Shown: positions 34,903 through 43,389 of the stretch, piece by piece
How the letters are laid out: the number at the start of each line of letters is the position of its first letter
How positions within the stretch are numbered: position 1 is the stretch's first letter
NCBI GenBank assembly: GCA_963728765.1
Contig: CAVSKX010000001.1
Coordinates: forward strand, 1-64,000
Direction: 5' to 3'
Origin: AC-32 sp963728765
GTDB taxonomy: Bacteria; Actinomycetota; Thermoleophilia; Gaiellales; Gaiellaceae
DNA length: 64,000 nucleotides
Notes under the pieces: model-generated
What the model was told of the DNA's origin: nothing
Database searches by the model: none
The model's input: the letters and a program-made list of their open reading frames with translations, nothing else
Position numbers and translations under genes: made by a program

Positions 34903-35674
34903 CGGGCTCGGCCTCCACGGCGGTGTCGCCCAGGTAGGCGGCGGCGACGTCGAGGTTGCCGCGGATCTCCGCCGGCGTCCCCGCAGCGAGCATCCGCCCC
35001 TGGTCGAGAACGTGGATCCGGTCGCAGACCGCCATCACGAGCGCCATGTTGTGGTCGATCAGCAGGACTCCGGCGTCGAAGTCGTCGCGAATCGAGCGCA
35101 CCACGGCCTCGAAGTCCGGCACCTCCGCCTCGGGCAGCCCCGCCGCGGGCTCGTCCAGCAGCACGAAGCGGGGCTTCGACGCGAGCGCGCGGGCGACGCC
35201 GAGCCGCCGCTCGTCTCCGTGCGGGAGCGTCGCGGCCGGCCGGTCGGCGCGGTCCCGCAGCCCGAGGAGCTCCAGGAGCCGGTCCGCCCTCCGGCGAGCC
35301 TCGCGCGGTGACGAGCGCACTCCGAGCGCCGCGACCTCGACGTTCTCTCTGACGCTGAGGCCGCGGAAGGAACGGCTGTGCTGGAACGTGCGGGCAAGCC
35401 CCTCCCGGCCGCGGCGGTTCGGGCGCCAGCGGGTGATGTCGCGCCCCCGGAGCTCGACCCGGCCGGCGGTCGGGAAGTCGAAGCCGCTGATCACGTTGAC
35501 GAGCGTCGTCTTCCCGGCCCCGTTCGGGCCGATCAGCCCCACGATCTCGTGCCGGTGCAGCTCGAGCGTGACCTCCCGGAGCGCGTCGACGCCCTCGAAG
35601 GACCGAGAAACGGCGGTGGCCCGGAGCGTGTCTCCGGGCCACCGATCTTGCCGGGGCGCTTCCTGCGCCTGCAC
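34895..35674 (-). CDS. livG: Liv-type ABC transporter ATPase LivG
   Basis: A 259-residue ATPase. Walker A is GPNGAGKTTLVN, then FQHSRSFRGLSVRENV, signature LPHGDERRLGVARALA (LSxG replaced by LPHG), Walker B FVLLDEPAAGLPE and switch LLIDHNMALVMAV. GTG at 35674 directly follows the TAG of the binding-protein gene. Confidence 0.92.
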   Translation of the reverse strand: MQAQEAPRQDRWPGDTLRATAVSRSFEGVDALREVTLELHRHEIVGLIGPNGAGKTTLVNVISGFDFPTAGRVELRGRDITRWRPNRRGREGLARTFQHSRSFRGLSVRENVEVAALGVRSSPREARRRADRLLELLGLRDRADRPAATLPHGDERRLGVARALASKPRFVLLDEPAAGLPEAEVPDFEAVVRSIRDDFDAGVLLIDHNMALVMAVCDRIHVLDQGRMLAAGTPAEIRGNLDVAAAYLGDTAVEAEPDA

Positions 35675-36895
35675 CTAGCCGATGCTGGCCGGCTTGCCCG
35701 CGGAGATGCGTCCGACGTACTTGCCCTTGTTGTTCTCCACCTCGATCACCCGGTACGGGCGGCCGAAGACCGTGTGGAACTTCCGCGAGAAGCTGATCTT
35801 CCCGGAGATCGTCGGCAGGCCCTTGAACTGCTCGAACTTCGCGGCGAGAACGCTGCCCTTCGTCGAGCCGTTCGAGCGCTTGATCGCGGTCACGAGGGCG
35901 TCGATCGCCGTCGCCCCGGTCACGAAGCTGCCGGTCGCCGGAGCGCCCTGCCGCGCCTTGATCTGGCGGAAGAGCGTGCGCACGGCCGGGTTCGGGTCGT
36001 CGCCGAAGATGGACGCGAAGGTCACGTACCAGTACTTCGTGACCTTCGGGTTCTTCGGGTACCAGTTCGTCCCGTCGCCGGCCCAGGAGTTCATCAGGGG
36101 CGTGTTGACCCGCAGGCTGCGCAGGCCCTGGACGAGCGCCGGCCAGTCGCCGAACGTCGTCGACGTGACGATCACCTGACCGTTCCTCGTCCCCCTGATG
36201 CGGTTGACGAGGGCCGGGATCTGGTTCTGGCCCTGCACGAAGCTGTCGTCGCGGACGACCTTGCCGCCGAGACCCTTGAAGCGCTTCTTGAAGGCCGCGG
36301 TGACGTCGCGGAAGTAGACGAGCGCCTTGTCGGTCACGACGATCGCCCGCTTCCACTTCTTCTTCTTGAACGCGTACTCCGCCATCGCCGCGCCCTCGTC
36401 CTGCGCGACGTTGCCGAAGCTGAAGGCGAGCCTGCCCTTGCTCCCGAACCGCTTCGGGCCCTGCTCGTCCGTGCCGATGCACGAGCCGAGCGCGAGCTTG
36501 CCCTTGTTGATCGCCTGCTGCGTCGCCGGAGCGGCGAACTCGACGTCACAGGTCACGAGCAGTGCGATTGCACCCTGCCCGAGCAGCTTCGTGGCGCACG
36601 CCTTCGCCTGTGAGTTCGGCGGCTGCACGATCTTGGTGTCGCACTGGATGATCTTCAGCTTGCGGCCGTTGACTCCGCCCTTGGCGTTGATCTGGGCCGC
36701 GCGGAGCTTGGCTGCCAGGAGGGCAGCGCTGTCGAACGGCTTCATGATTCCGGACAGGTCGACGGCGGCGCCGATGATGATCGGCTTCTTTGCCGCCGGT
36801 GCCGCATTCCCCCCGGTGGTCCCGGCCACAGCCGCAATCGCTATGCCCGTCACCAGAAGCGCCACAAGAGCGCCCCATTTCGTCGCTCGCCTCAC
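35675..36895 (-). CDS. Liv-type ABC substrate-binding protein
   Basis: A 406-residue exported protein. The signal peptide is residues 1-32 (hydrophobic core GALVALLVTGIAIAAVAG). A two-lobe periplasmic-binding fold follows, beginning KPIIIGAAVDLSGIMKPFDS, with KGGVNGRKLKIIQCDT and later FGDWPALVQGLRSLRVNTPL. Four Cys occur in the mature part, which is unusual for the family and could form disulfides. It brings a substrate to LivHM; the operon context suggests a non-standard organic compound rather than leucine. It has its own 66-bp upstream gap and may have a separate promoter. Confidence 0.9.
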   Translation of the reverse strand: MRRATKWGALVALLVTGIAIAAVAGTTGGNAAPAAKKPIIIGAAVDLSGIMKPFDSAALLAAKLRAAQINAKGGVNGRKLKIIQCDTKIVQPPNSQAKACATKLLGQGAIALLVTCDVEFAAPATQQAINKGKLALGSCIGTDEQGPKRFGSKGRLAFSFGNVAQDEGAAMAEYAFKKKKWKRAIVVTDKALVYFRDVTAAFKKRFKGLGGKVVRDDSFVQGQNQIPALVNRIRGTRNGQVIVTSTTFGDWPALVQGLRSLRVNTPLMNSWAGDGTNWYPKNPKVTKYWYVTFASIFGDDPNPAVRTLFRQIKARQGAPATGSFVTGATAIDALVTAIKRSNGSTKGSVLAAKFEQFKGLPTISGKISFSRKFHTVFGRPYRVIEVENNKGKYVGRISAGKPASIG

Positions 36896-36961
36896 CGCAA
36901 CCCTCCTCTTCCTAGAGACCCCGTATCAGCGTGGACATTCAATCCCTACGGCAGCCGCGGG

Positions 36962-37876
36962 TCAATCGGGCTCCCACGACGCCTCCCGCGCCTTCACGAG
37001 CCGGTAGAGCGCTGTGTGGAGCGGCACCGGCACACCTCCTCGCTCCGCCTGCCGGACGAGGGCACCCGTGATCTGGTCGATCTCCGTCGGCCGATGGGCC
37101 TCGACGTCCTCCAGCATCGACGGGTAGTGCCGGCTGCCCCGCCTCGTCGCGAGCACGTTCATCTCCCACGGGTCCTCGTGCAGCTCGACGCCGGCCGCCT
37201 CGGCGACGCGCTTCCCCTCCTCGACGAGGTCGAAGACCAGGTGGCCGAGGTCGCCGAGGTGTTCGCGCTCCGCGAAGTGCCGGTCGTGGGGCAGGCCGGT
37301 CAGCGCCGCCACGGCGTTCACGGTCGCGTTGAAGATCAGCTTCGACCACTGCGCGGGCCGGAGATCCTCGAACGGCCGCGCCTTGAGACCAGAGGCGACG
37401 ATCAGGTCGGCGGTCTCCTCGACGAGGGCGTACGGCGTGTCTCCGTAGGGACCGAGCCAGGTCTCGGTGTCGAGGATGTACTCGACGTGCGTGTCGGCGT
37501 GGCGCGTGCCGCTCATGAACGTGACCGCCGAGATCACTCGCCGGCCCGGGAAGAACTCCTCGGCGCCGAGGCCGTTCTGGACGGTCATCACCGCCGCCCC
37601 GTCCCAGTGGCCTTCGAGCCGCGCGGCGACCGCGGCGAGCTCTGTGCCCTTGGTGGCCACGATCGCGAGCTCGGGCTCGGGAAGCTCGCCCGGGTCGGTC
37701 GCGGCCTGCACGCTCGAGGTGAGGTCGCTGCGGCCGGAAACCCGCAGGCCTTTCTCGTTGAGCGCGCGGGCGTGCTCCTCCCGCCGGGCGAGCACCGAGA
37801 CCTCGCAGACGCGGCCGAGGTGGCCGGCGTAGAGGCTGCCGATCACCCCCGCGCCGACTATGCAGACGCGCTCGAT
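36962..37876 (-). CDS. Ketopantoate reductase (PanE/ApbA)-family protein, copy 1
   Basis: About 304 residues. Rossmann motif RVCIVGAGVIGSLYAGHLGR, then LAIVATKGTELAAVAARLEG, VQNGLGAEEFF, and C-terminal QWSKLIFNATVNAVAALTGL. It is a paralogue of the gene at 31235-32152. No ATG, GTG or TTG is available near the conserved start. An ATC at 37876 sits 5 nt after a perfect GGAGG and gives the same length as the paralogue, so a rare start codon, or a sequencing error, is likely. It overlaps the upstream TIM-barrel gene by 19 nt. Probable NADPH-dependent 2-oxo acid reductase. Confidence 0.8.
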   Translation of the reverse strand: MERVCIVGAGVIGSLYAGHLGRVCEVSVLARREEHARALNEKGLRVSGRSDLTSSVQAATDPGELPEPELAIVATKGTELAAVAARLEGHWDGAAVMTVQNGLGAEEFFPGRRVISAVTFMSGTRHADTHVEYILDTETWLGPYGDTPYALVEETADLIVASGLKARPFEDLRPAQWSKLIFNATVNAVAALTGLPHDRHFAEREHLGDLGHLVFDLVEEGKRVAEAAGVELHEDPWEMNVLATRRGSRHYPSMLEDVEAHRPTEIDQITGALVRQAERGGVPVPLHTALYRLVKAREASWEPD

Positions 37877-38652
37877 ACCACCCTCCGCAGCTGCTGCACG
37901 CCCCGCGCGGCCAGCTCGCGCGGCTCCTCCCGCCACAGCGAGCCCTCGAGCTCGGCGTCCGAGAAGATCTCGAGGTCGAAGTAGCCCTCCCAGCGGAGCG
38001 CCTCCAGGATCGGGCCGAAGTCGACGACGCCGTCCCCCGGTAGCACCCGGTCGTTCGTGTTGCGGGTCGGCTCGCGCCAGTCGGCGAGGTGCACGCCGCG
38101 GATCCGCTCGCGGTGGCGGTCGATCTGCTCGAGCGGCTCGCTCCAGACGTTCCAGGAGTCGAACATCAGGCCGACGTCGGCGCCGCTCTCGCGGACCAGC
38201 TCCGCCGCCTCGTCGAGGGAGCTGACGATCGTCCAGAAGTGCGCGAACTCCCGCTGAATCGGCTCGAGCGCGACCGGCACGCCCTGCGCCGCGCTCTCCT
38301 CGCCGATCGCTCGGATGCCTTCGAGAACGGCCTCGCGGTCGTCGCCGGGGCCGGTGAGGAAGAGCACGCATTCGGGCTCGAACGGCGCGACCCGCCGCAC
38401 GCAGCCGCGGATCGCCTCGACGCGGTCGGCCGGATCCTCCGGGCCTTCGATCACCGGCAGCGGCAGGATCGAGGGCACCGCGGGCACCACGGCCGCCGCG
38501 CCGAGGCCGCTAGCGCGAAAGCGCTCGAGCGAGCCGTCCTCGAGCTTCATCTCCCAGATCCCGATCCCGTCGGCGCCGGCAGCCGCGTACGCGTCGAGGT
38601 CGTCGGCGAACGACTGCGTGACGGTCGTGATCTCCGAGATCGAGAGCTTCAC
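37858..38652 (-). CDS. Sugar phosphate isomerase/epimerase-type TIM-barrel protein
   Basis: A 264-residue xylose-isomerase-like (AP endonuclease 2 family) protein. It begins KLSISEITTVTQSFADDLDA. Metal-site segments are VALEPIQREFAHFW (Glu), VGLMFDSWNVW (Asp), IRGVHLADWREP (His, Asp) and FDLEIFSDAEL (Glu). Such enzymes isomerise or dehydrate sugars and hydroxy acids using divalent metals; some act on 2-oxo acids like hydroxypyruvate. GTG at 38652 overlaps the upstream stop by 4 nt. Confidence 0.85.
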   Translation of the reverse strand: MKLSISEITTVTQSFADDLDAYAAAGADGIGIWEMKLEDGSLERFRASGLGAAAVVPAVPSILPLPVIEGPEDPADRVEAIRGCVRRVAPFEPECVLFLTGPGDDREAVLEGIRAIGEESAAQGVPVALEPIQREFAHFWTIVSSLDEAAELVRESGADVGLMFDSWNVWSEPLEQIDRHRERIRGVHLADWREPTRNTNDRVLPGDGVVDFGPILEALRWEGYFDLEIFSDAELEGSLWREEPRELAARGVQQLRRVVSSASA

Positions 38653-40199
38653 CGCCACCGCCGCCTGCGCAGCAGCTGCTGCGCGACCAGCGTTCCGGAG
38701 CCGGCACCGAGGCCGGGGCCGGGATGCGTGCTCGCGCCGATGTGCCAGAGCCCTTTCACCGGCGTCGAGTGCCCCGGGCTCGAGGGCAGCGGCCGCCAGA
38801 GCAGGTTCTGGTCGAGCGTGAGCGCGCCCGAGTACGGGTCTCCCTGGTGCAGGTTGACGTTCGCTGCCTGCAGGTCGGCCGGCGAGAGGACGACCCGCTT
38901 CCGCAAGGCCGACCCGAGGTTCGGCACGTGCGCGGCGATCCTGGCCTGGATCCGGTCGGCATAGCGCTCGCGCAGCTCCTCCGTCCAGGTGCCGTCCCCG
39001 GTGTCGAGCTCGCCCGCGGCGTCGCCCTTCACGTGCCACGGCAGCTCCTGCAGTTGGATCCACAGCAGGCCGGCGCCGTCGGGCGCGCGTGAGGGATCCA
39101 TCGTGAGCGGCTGCCCGACGACGACTGTCGCCTCAGCGGGCAGCAGGCCGCGCTCGGCCTCGTTGACCGCGCGCGAGACGCCGTCCAGGCCGGGCGTCAG
39201 GTGGACGATCGCGGTCTGCGCCAGCCGCTCGTCGCCATTCCACCGCGGGGGTTCGGAGAGGGCGAAGTGGATCTGCATCTCCGAGCGCCCGTAGCGGAAG
39301 CGCCGGCCGAGCTCCTCGTGCCCCTCGACGAGCCGGCCGTAGAGCTGGGTCGGCGTGACGTTCGCGATCACCGCCTTCTCGGCAACCACCTCTTCGCCGT
39401 CTGTCAGCCGGACGCCCGCGGCCCGGCCGTCGCGCACCAGCACGCGCTCCACGTCGCGGCCCGTCTCGCAGGCGCCGCCGTGATCCTCGATCAGGCGGAC
39501 GAGCGCGTCGACCAGGCGCACACCACCCCCGCAGGGGATCGGCATCCCGCCCTCCTGCACCGCGACGCCGATCACCTGCGTCATGAACCCCGAGCCGGCG
39601 GCGTCGGGCCCGAGGCCGGTGTGGAGCACCCACGGCGCGAGCAGGCCGTGTGCTTGCTCGGACGCAAACGTCTGCGTCAGCCAGTCGCGGCTCGAGGCCA
39701 GCACGTTGCCGGTGAACTCCGCCGCGCCCGTGCGGCCGAGCCGCCGGAAGGCCTTCATCCCGAGCTTGAGCCCATCGCGAGACCAGAGCTCGGTGCCGAG
39801 GACGCCGAAGGCGAGATCGGCGTTGGGGAAGAAGGATTCGACGGCACCCGCCCACTCGGGCCCCAGCTCGGCGACGTTCGCCTCGGTCGAACGGAGCAGG
39901 AACGCTGCCTCGCCGTCCGGGAACAGCGTCGCCGCCGGGTGGTCGGTGTTCAGGTACTCGAGCCCGCGCGCGGCCAGCTCGTCGCCGAGCTCCGCGTGCG
40001 CCGCGCCGCCGACCCAGAGTGGATGCCAGGCGCTGAAGACGTCGTGCAGGTAGCCGGGCTCGGTCAGCTCCGCGGTGCGGATGCAGCCGCCGAGCACGTC
40101 CTCGCGCTCGAGGACACGGACGCTCCAGCCGCCGCGCGCGAGCATTGCGGCGCAGGCGAGCGAGTTGATCCCGCTGCCGACGACGACCGCGTCAGTCAT
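38649..40199 (-). CDS. FAD-dependent oxidoreductase, phytoene-desaturase-like
   Basis: A 516-residue protein of the NAD(P)/FAD oxidoreductase superfamily. The N-terminal dinucleotide motif is AVVVGSGINSLACAAMLARG, with VRVLEREDVLGGCIRTAEL next. The middle has GGGVRLVDALVRLIEDHGG and the C-terminal FAD motif is GLWHIGASTHPGPGLGAGSG. Close relatives are annotated as phytoene dehydrogenase-like or PYROXD2-like, but the setting is catabolic, not carotenoid. It overlaps the next upstream gene by 8 nt. Substrate is unknown. Confidence 0.82.
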   Translation of the reverse strand: MTDAVVVGSGINSLACAAMLARGGWSVRVLEREDVLGGCIRTAELTEPGYLHDVFSAWHPLWVGGAAHAELGDELAARGLEYLNTDHPAATLFPDGEAAFLLRSTEANVAELGPEWAGAVESFFPNADLAFGVLGTELWSRDGLKLGMKAFRRLGRTGAAEFTGNVLASSRDWLTQTFASEQAHGLLAPWVLHTGLGPDAAGSGFMTQVIGVAVQEGGMPIPCGGGVRLVDALVRLIEDHGGACETGRDVERVLVRDGRAAGVRLTDGEEVVAEKAVIANVTPTQLYGRLVEGHEELGRRFRYGRSEMQIHFALSEPPRWNGDERLAQTAIVHLTPGLDGVSRAVNEAERGLLPAEATVVVGQPLTMDPSRAPDGAGLLWIQLQELPWHVKGDAAGELDTGDGTWTEELRERYADRIQARIAAHVPNLGSALRKRVVLSPADLQAANVNLHQGDPYSGALTLDQNLLWRPLPSSPGHSTPVKGLWHIGASTHPGPGLGAGSGTLVAQQLLRRRRWR

Positions 40200-41340
40200 C
40201 GACCAGGTCGCGGAACTCGTCGTCGCCGACGAGCCCGCGCTTCCGGGTGCCGAGCTCCTTCACCTTCGCGAGCACCTCGGCACGGCGCTCCTCCGGAACG
40301 TCGAGCCCGAGCTCCTCTGCCTTGATCCGGATCGAGTCGAGGCCGCTCTTCTTGCCGAGCACGATCCCGCGCTCGGCATTGACGAGCCCGGACGAGTACG
40401 GCTCGATCGAGGGCGGGTCGTGGAACTGGCTCGCGACGGCGCCGCTCTCCCGGCGGAAGAGCGTCTCGCCGGTGACCGGCTTCCACGGCTCGAGCTCGTA
40501 GCCGGAGAGCTCGCGCACGCGCTCGGAAACCTCGCGCACCTTCTCCAGGCGCAGGTTCGACTCGACGCGGTAGAGCGCCCGCAGCGCCAGCGCCACTTCG
40601 CCCAGGTTCGCGTTGCCGGCCCGCTCGCCCATGCCGTTGATCGTTCCGTGCACCCAGCGCGCTCCCGCCCGCACCGCGGCGACGGCGGCAGCCGTCGCGA
40701 GCCCGAAGTCGTTGTGGCCGTGGAAGTGCACGGGCACGTCCGGGCCGACCCACTCGACCGTGCGGCCGACGAGGTCGGCGACCGCCTCGGGCGAGGCGAT
40801 GCCCAACGTGTCCACGACCGCGACCTCCTGCGCACCCGCATCCACCGCCGCTTTGTAGACCTGCTCGTAGAAGTCCCGCTGCGCGCGGGTCGAGTCGACG
40901 CCGAAGAAGGCCGCATGGATGCCGTGCTCGGCCGCGAACCGCATGGCGCCGGTGATGCGGTCGAGCATCTTCTCGCGGCTGACGCCGATGGCGTCGAGCT
41001 TGAGATCCGAGATCGGCGACTCGATCACCGAGGCCCGCACGCCCAGCTCGACCAGCGCTTCGAGGTCCGCCGGCACGGCCCGCGAGAAGCCCCAGATCTC
41101 GGCGCGGAGCCCGGCGTCGGAGATCAGCCTGACCGCGTCCCAGTCGTCCTGCGAGACGCGGGGGAAGCCGGCCTCGATCCGGTCGATCCCGAGCCCGTCG
41201 AGCAGGCGCGCGATCTCGAGCTTCTGTTCCGGGTCGAGCACGACGCCGACGGTCTGCTCTCCGTCACGGAGCGTGGTGTCGTAGAGCCCGACCGTGCCGC
41301 CGTGGCGGTAGGCGTCGTTCAGCTCGCCGGTCCAGATCAT
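40192..41340 (-). CDS. Homocitrate/isopropylmalate synthase-family (DRE-TIM) enzyme
   Basis: A 382-residue enzyme. The TIM barrel opens GLYDTTLRDGEQTVGVVLDP (catalytic Arg and metal Asp) and IDRIEAGFPRVSQDD, with the metal His pair in VHFHGHNDFGLATAAA and the active-site loop HGTINGMGERAGNANLGE. The C-terminal extension includes VLGKKSGLDSIRIKAEELGL, as in NifV/homocitrate synthase-like proteins but without the LeuA allosteric domain. It joins acetyl-CoA to a 2-oxo acid or runs the reverse cleavage. No leucine or nitrogen-fixation genes surround it, so it likely serves the degradation pathway. 4-nt overlap upstream, 8-nt downstream. Confidence 0.85.
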   Translation of the reverse strand: MIWTGELNDAYRHGGTVGLYDTTLRDGEQTVGVVLDPEQKLEIARLLDGLGIDRIEAGFPRVSQDDWDAVRLISDAGLRAEIWGFSRAVPADLEALVELGVRASVIESPISDLKLDAIGVSREKMLDRITGAMRFAAEHGIHAAFFGVDSTRAQRDFYEQVYKAAVDAGAQEVAVVDTLGIASPEAVADLVGRTVEWVGPDVPVHFHGHNDFGLATAAAVAAVRAGARWVHGTINGMGERAGNANLGEVALALRALYRVESNLRLEKVREVSERVRELSGYELEPWKPVTGETLFRRESGAVASQFHDPPSIEPYSSGLVNAERGIVLGKKSGLDSIRIKAEELGLDVPEERRAEVLAKVKELGTRKRGLVGDDEFRDLVDD

Positions 41341-42497
41341 CCGCAGACCACGCCGTCGGGGAACGACGAGAGCTTCTCGACGCCGTCCGCGGTGACGAGG
41401 AAGTTGTCCTCGACGCGCAGGCCGCCGCCGCCCTCCCAGTAGATCCCCGGCTCGATCGCCAGCACCATGCCCTGCTCGATCGTGCCGGGTCCGGCCTGGT
41501 GCGCGTAGGGCGGCTCGTGCGCGCGCGCCCCGACCCCGTGCGCGATCGGATGGCTCGGCTGGCCGGGGTAGCCCGCGTCGGCGATGCCGTCCCGGATCAG
41601 GCGGTCGAGCTCGGCGAGGCTCGCGCCCGGACGGCAGTGCTCGAGCGCCCGCTCGTAGACCCCGAGGAGCTGCCGCTCGAGCTCCGCATAGTCGTCGCGC
41701 AGCTCGCCGGGACAGAGGTTCTTCGTGTGGTCGCACCAGTACCCGTCGGCGCACACCCAGATCTCGAACAGGGTCGGCTGATCGGCCTGTACCGGGAGGT
41801 CTCCGGTTGCGGTGAACGTCTTGATCCCCGGGCCCGACCAGACGAGCGAGTAGGCGAGCGCCAGCTCGACCTGTCCTTTCCAACCGGTGCCTGCGCCGTG
41901 CACGTAGCCCGCCCAGAGCGCTGCCGCTTCGGACTCCTTCATCCCCGGCCGGAGCTCGGCCCGCGTGTGCTCCATCGCGGCGGCTGCGATCTCGTTCGCA
42001 AGCCGCATGCGCTCGAGCTCCTGCTCCGTCTTCAAGGCCCGGGCGCGCGCGAGGAGCGGCGTCGCGTCGGCGATGTCGGTGCCGAACGAGTGGAACCAGT
42101 CGTGCGTGAAGGTCGTCGGCTCGCCGACCATCCGGTCGGAGGCCTGCGTCCCGAGCGACAGCTCGAGCCCGATCGTCCCCTGCCCCTCCGCCGCGGCCTG
42201 CGCCAGCTCGATCGTCCGAGCCAGCGGCGGGCGGGGATCGTCGTCGGCGTAGCCGCGGAGGTAGCGGACGTCGTCGGTCCAGGCGGTGCGCGCGGCATCC
42301 TCGGCGGAGGCCTCGAGGCAAACCAACGTCGGCTCGCCCTCGCGCGGGAAGACGACCGCCTCGTAGCCCTTCATCCCCCAGAAGTTCGTGAGGTAGAGGA
42401 CGTTGTCGGGCGCGCGCACGACGAGCGCGTCGAGCCCCTCCTCCTCCATGAGCGCGCGGACCCGCCCGAGCTTCACCTCGTCGCGGGGCCAGGCCAT
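41337..42497 (-). CDS. M24 family metallohydrolase (Xaa-Pro peptidase-like)
   Basis: A 386-residue pita-bread-fold protein with N-terminal creatinase domain (ALVVRAPDNVLYLTNFWGMK). The metal-site segments are mostly intact: FEIWVCADGYWCDHTKNLCP, HGVGARAHEPPYAHQ, VLAIEPGIYWEGGGGLRVED. The first Asp ligand position appears to be Glu (FEIWV). It could be a prolidase-like peptidase or an amide/C-N hydrolase in the pathway. ATG at 42497 is separated by 4 nt from the upstream FAH-family gene. The downstream gene overlaps its stop by 4 nt. Confidence 0.85.
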   Translation of the reverse strand: MAWPRDEVKLGRVRALMEEEGLDALVVRAPDNVLYLTNFWGMKGYEAVVFPREGEPTLVCLEASAEDAARTAWTDDVRYLRGYADDDPRPPLARTIELAQAAAEGQGTIGLELSLGTQASDRMVGEPTTFTHDWFHSFGTDIADATPLLARARALKTEQELERMRLANEIAAAAMEHTRAELRPGMKESEAAALWAGYVHGAGTGWKGQVELALAYSLVWSGPGIKTFTATGDLPVQADQPTLFEIWVCADGYWCDHTKNLCPGELRDDYAELERQLLGVYERALEHCRPGASLAELDRLIRDGIADAGYPGQPSHPIAHGVGARAHEPPYAHQAGPGTIEQGMVLAIEPGIYWEGGGGLRVEDNFLVTADGVEKLSSFPDGVVCG

Positions 42498-42501
42498 GGA
42501 C

Positions 42502-43389
42502 CTAAGTGTCCTCGCCCCACGGACGCACCCGCGGCGGCGGCGGCGACCCGTGCGCGTCCTGCCAGGAGACGACCGGGTTGCGCAGCACGCCGATTCGCTC
42601 GATCTCCGCCTCCATCACGTCGCCGGGCTTCAGGTAGAGCCGCTTCCGCTCCTCCTCGGACTTGAAGCCGGCCACGCCCGAGACGGTGCCGGTCGAGAGC
42701 ACGTCGCCGGCCGAGTACCCGAGCGCCGAGAACCGCGAGAGGATCTCCGGGATCGTCGTGCTCATCCGCCCCGAGTGCGACTCCTGGCGCGGCTCACCGT
42801 TGACGCGCAGCTCCATCTTCAGGTCGTGTGGATCCGGGATCTCGTCCGGGGTGACGATCCAGGGGCCGAGCGGGCAGAAGGTGTCGATCGCCTTGCAGAA
42901 GCTGAACACACCGGAGCGCATCTCGCCCCGCTGGATGTCGCGTGCGGTGATGTCGTTGAAGATCACGTACCCGCCGATGTAGTCCTCGGCCTCCTCGGGC
43001 GAGAACCACTTCCCCGCCTTCCTCAGCACGACCGCGAGCTCGAGCTCGTAGTCGAGCTCCTCGGTCAGGTGCTCCGGATACACGACCGGCTCGTCCGGGC
43101 CGACGATCGCGTCGACGTTCTGGAAGAAGTTGATCCAGGGCGCGATCCGGTGCGACCAGTCGACGTTGTGCGACTCCTCCTCGTGCTCCCGGAAGTTCCC
43201 GGCCGTGTGGAAGAGCTTCTTCGGCCGAACGGGCGCGCGCAGGCGTGCCTCGCTGAGCGGCATGCGCTCCGCGGTCTCGTCCGCGCCGCCGCGCTCGAAG
43301 TACTCGCGCATCGTCTCGACATCGAGACGCACCACCTCGTCGCCGTCGACGCTCCCGACCCGTCCCTCGTCGTAGGTGACGAGCTTCAC
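42502..43389 (-). CDS. Fumarylacetoacetate hydrolase-family enzyme
   Basis: A 295-residue FAH-superfamily protein. Metal-binding and catalytic segments are FHTAGNFREHEEESH, ELDYELELAVVLRKAGKWFS (Glu-x-Glu ligands), YVIFNDITARDIQRGEM (Asp), and the ending STGTVSGVAGFKSEEERKRL with the usual final strand GDVMEAEIERIG. These enzymes hydrolyse C-C bonds of 1,3-diketo acids or act as hydratases and decarboxylases of ring-cleavage products. GTG at 43389 overlaps the M20 gene stop by 4 nt. Confidence 0.9.
   Translation of the reverse strand: MKLVTYDEGRVGSVDGDEVVRLDVETMREYFERGGADETAERMPLSEARLRAPVRPKKLFHTAGNFREHEEESHNVDWSHRIAPWINFFQNVDAIVGPDEPVVYPEHLTEELDYELELAVVLRKAGKWFSPEEAEDYIGGYVIFNDITARDIQRGEMRSGVFSFCKAIDTFCPLGPWIVTPDEIPDPHDLKMELRVNGEPRQESHSGRMSTTIPEILSRFSALGYSAGDVLSTGTVSGVAGFKSEEERKRLYLKPGDVMEAEIERIGVLRNPVVSWQDAHGSPPPPRVRPWGEDT

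Noticed and set aside
38649..40199. Carotenoid biosynthesis gene (phytoene desaturase)
   Set aside because: Only the general FAD-oxidoreductase motifs match; no crtB, crtE or other carotenoid genes are present.
40192..41340. Leucine-pathway isopropylmalate synthase or NifV of nitrogen fixation
   Set aside because: No leuB/C/D or nif genes nearby, no LeuA regulatory domain, and it is locked into a catabolic gene train by overlaps.
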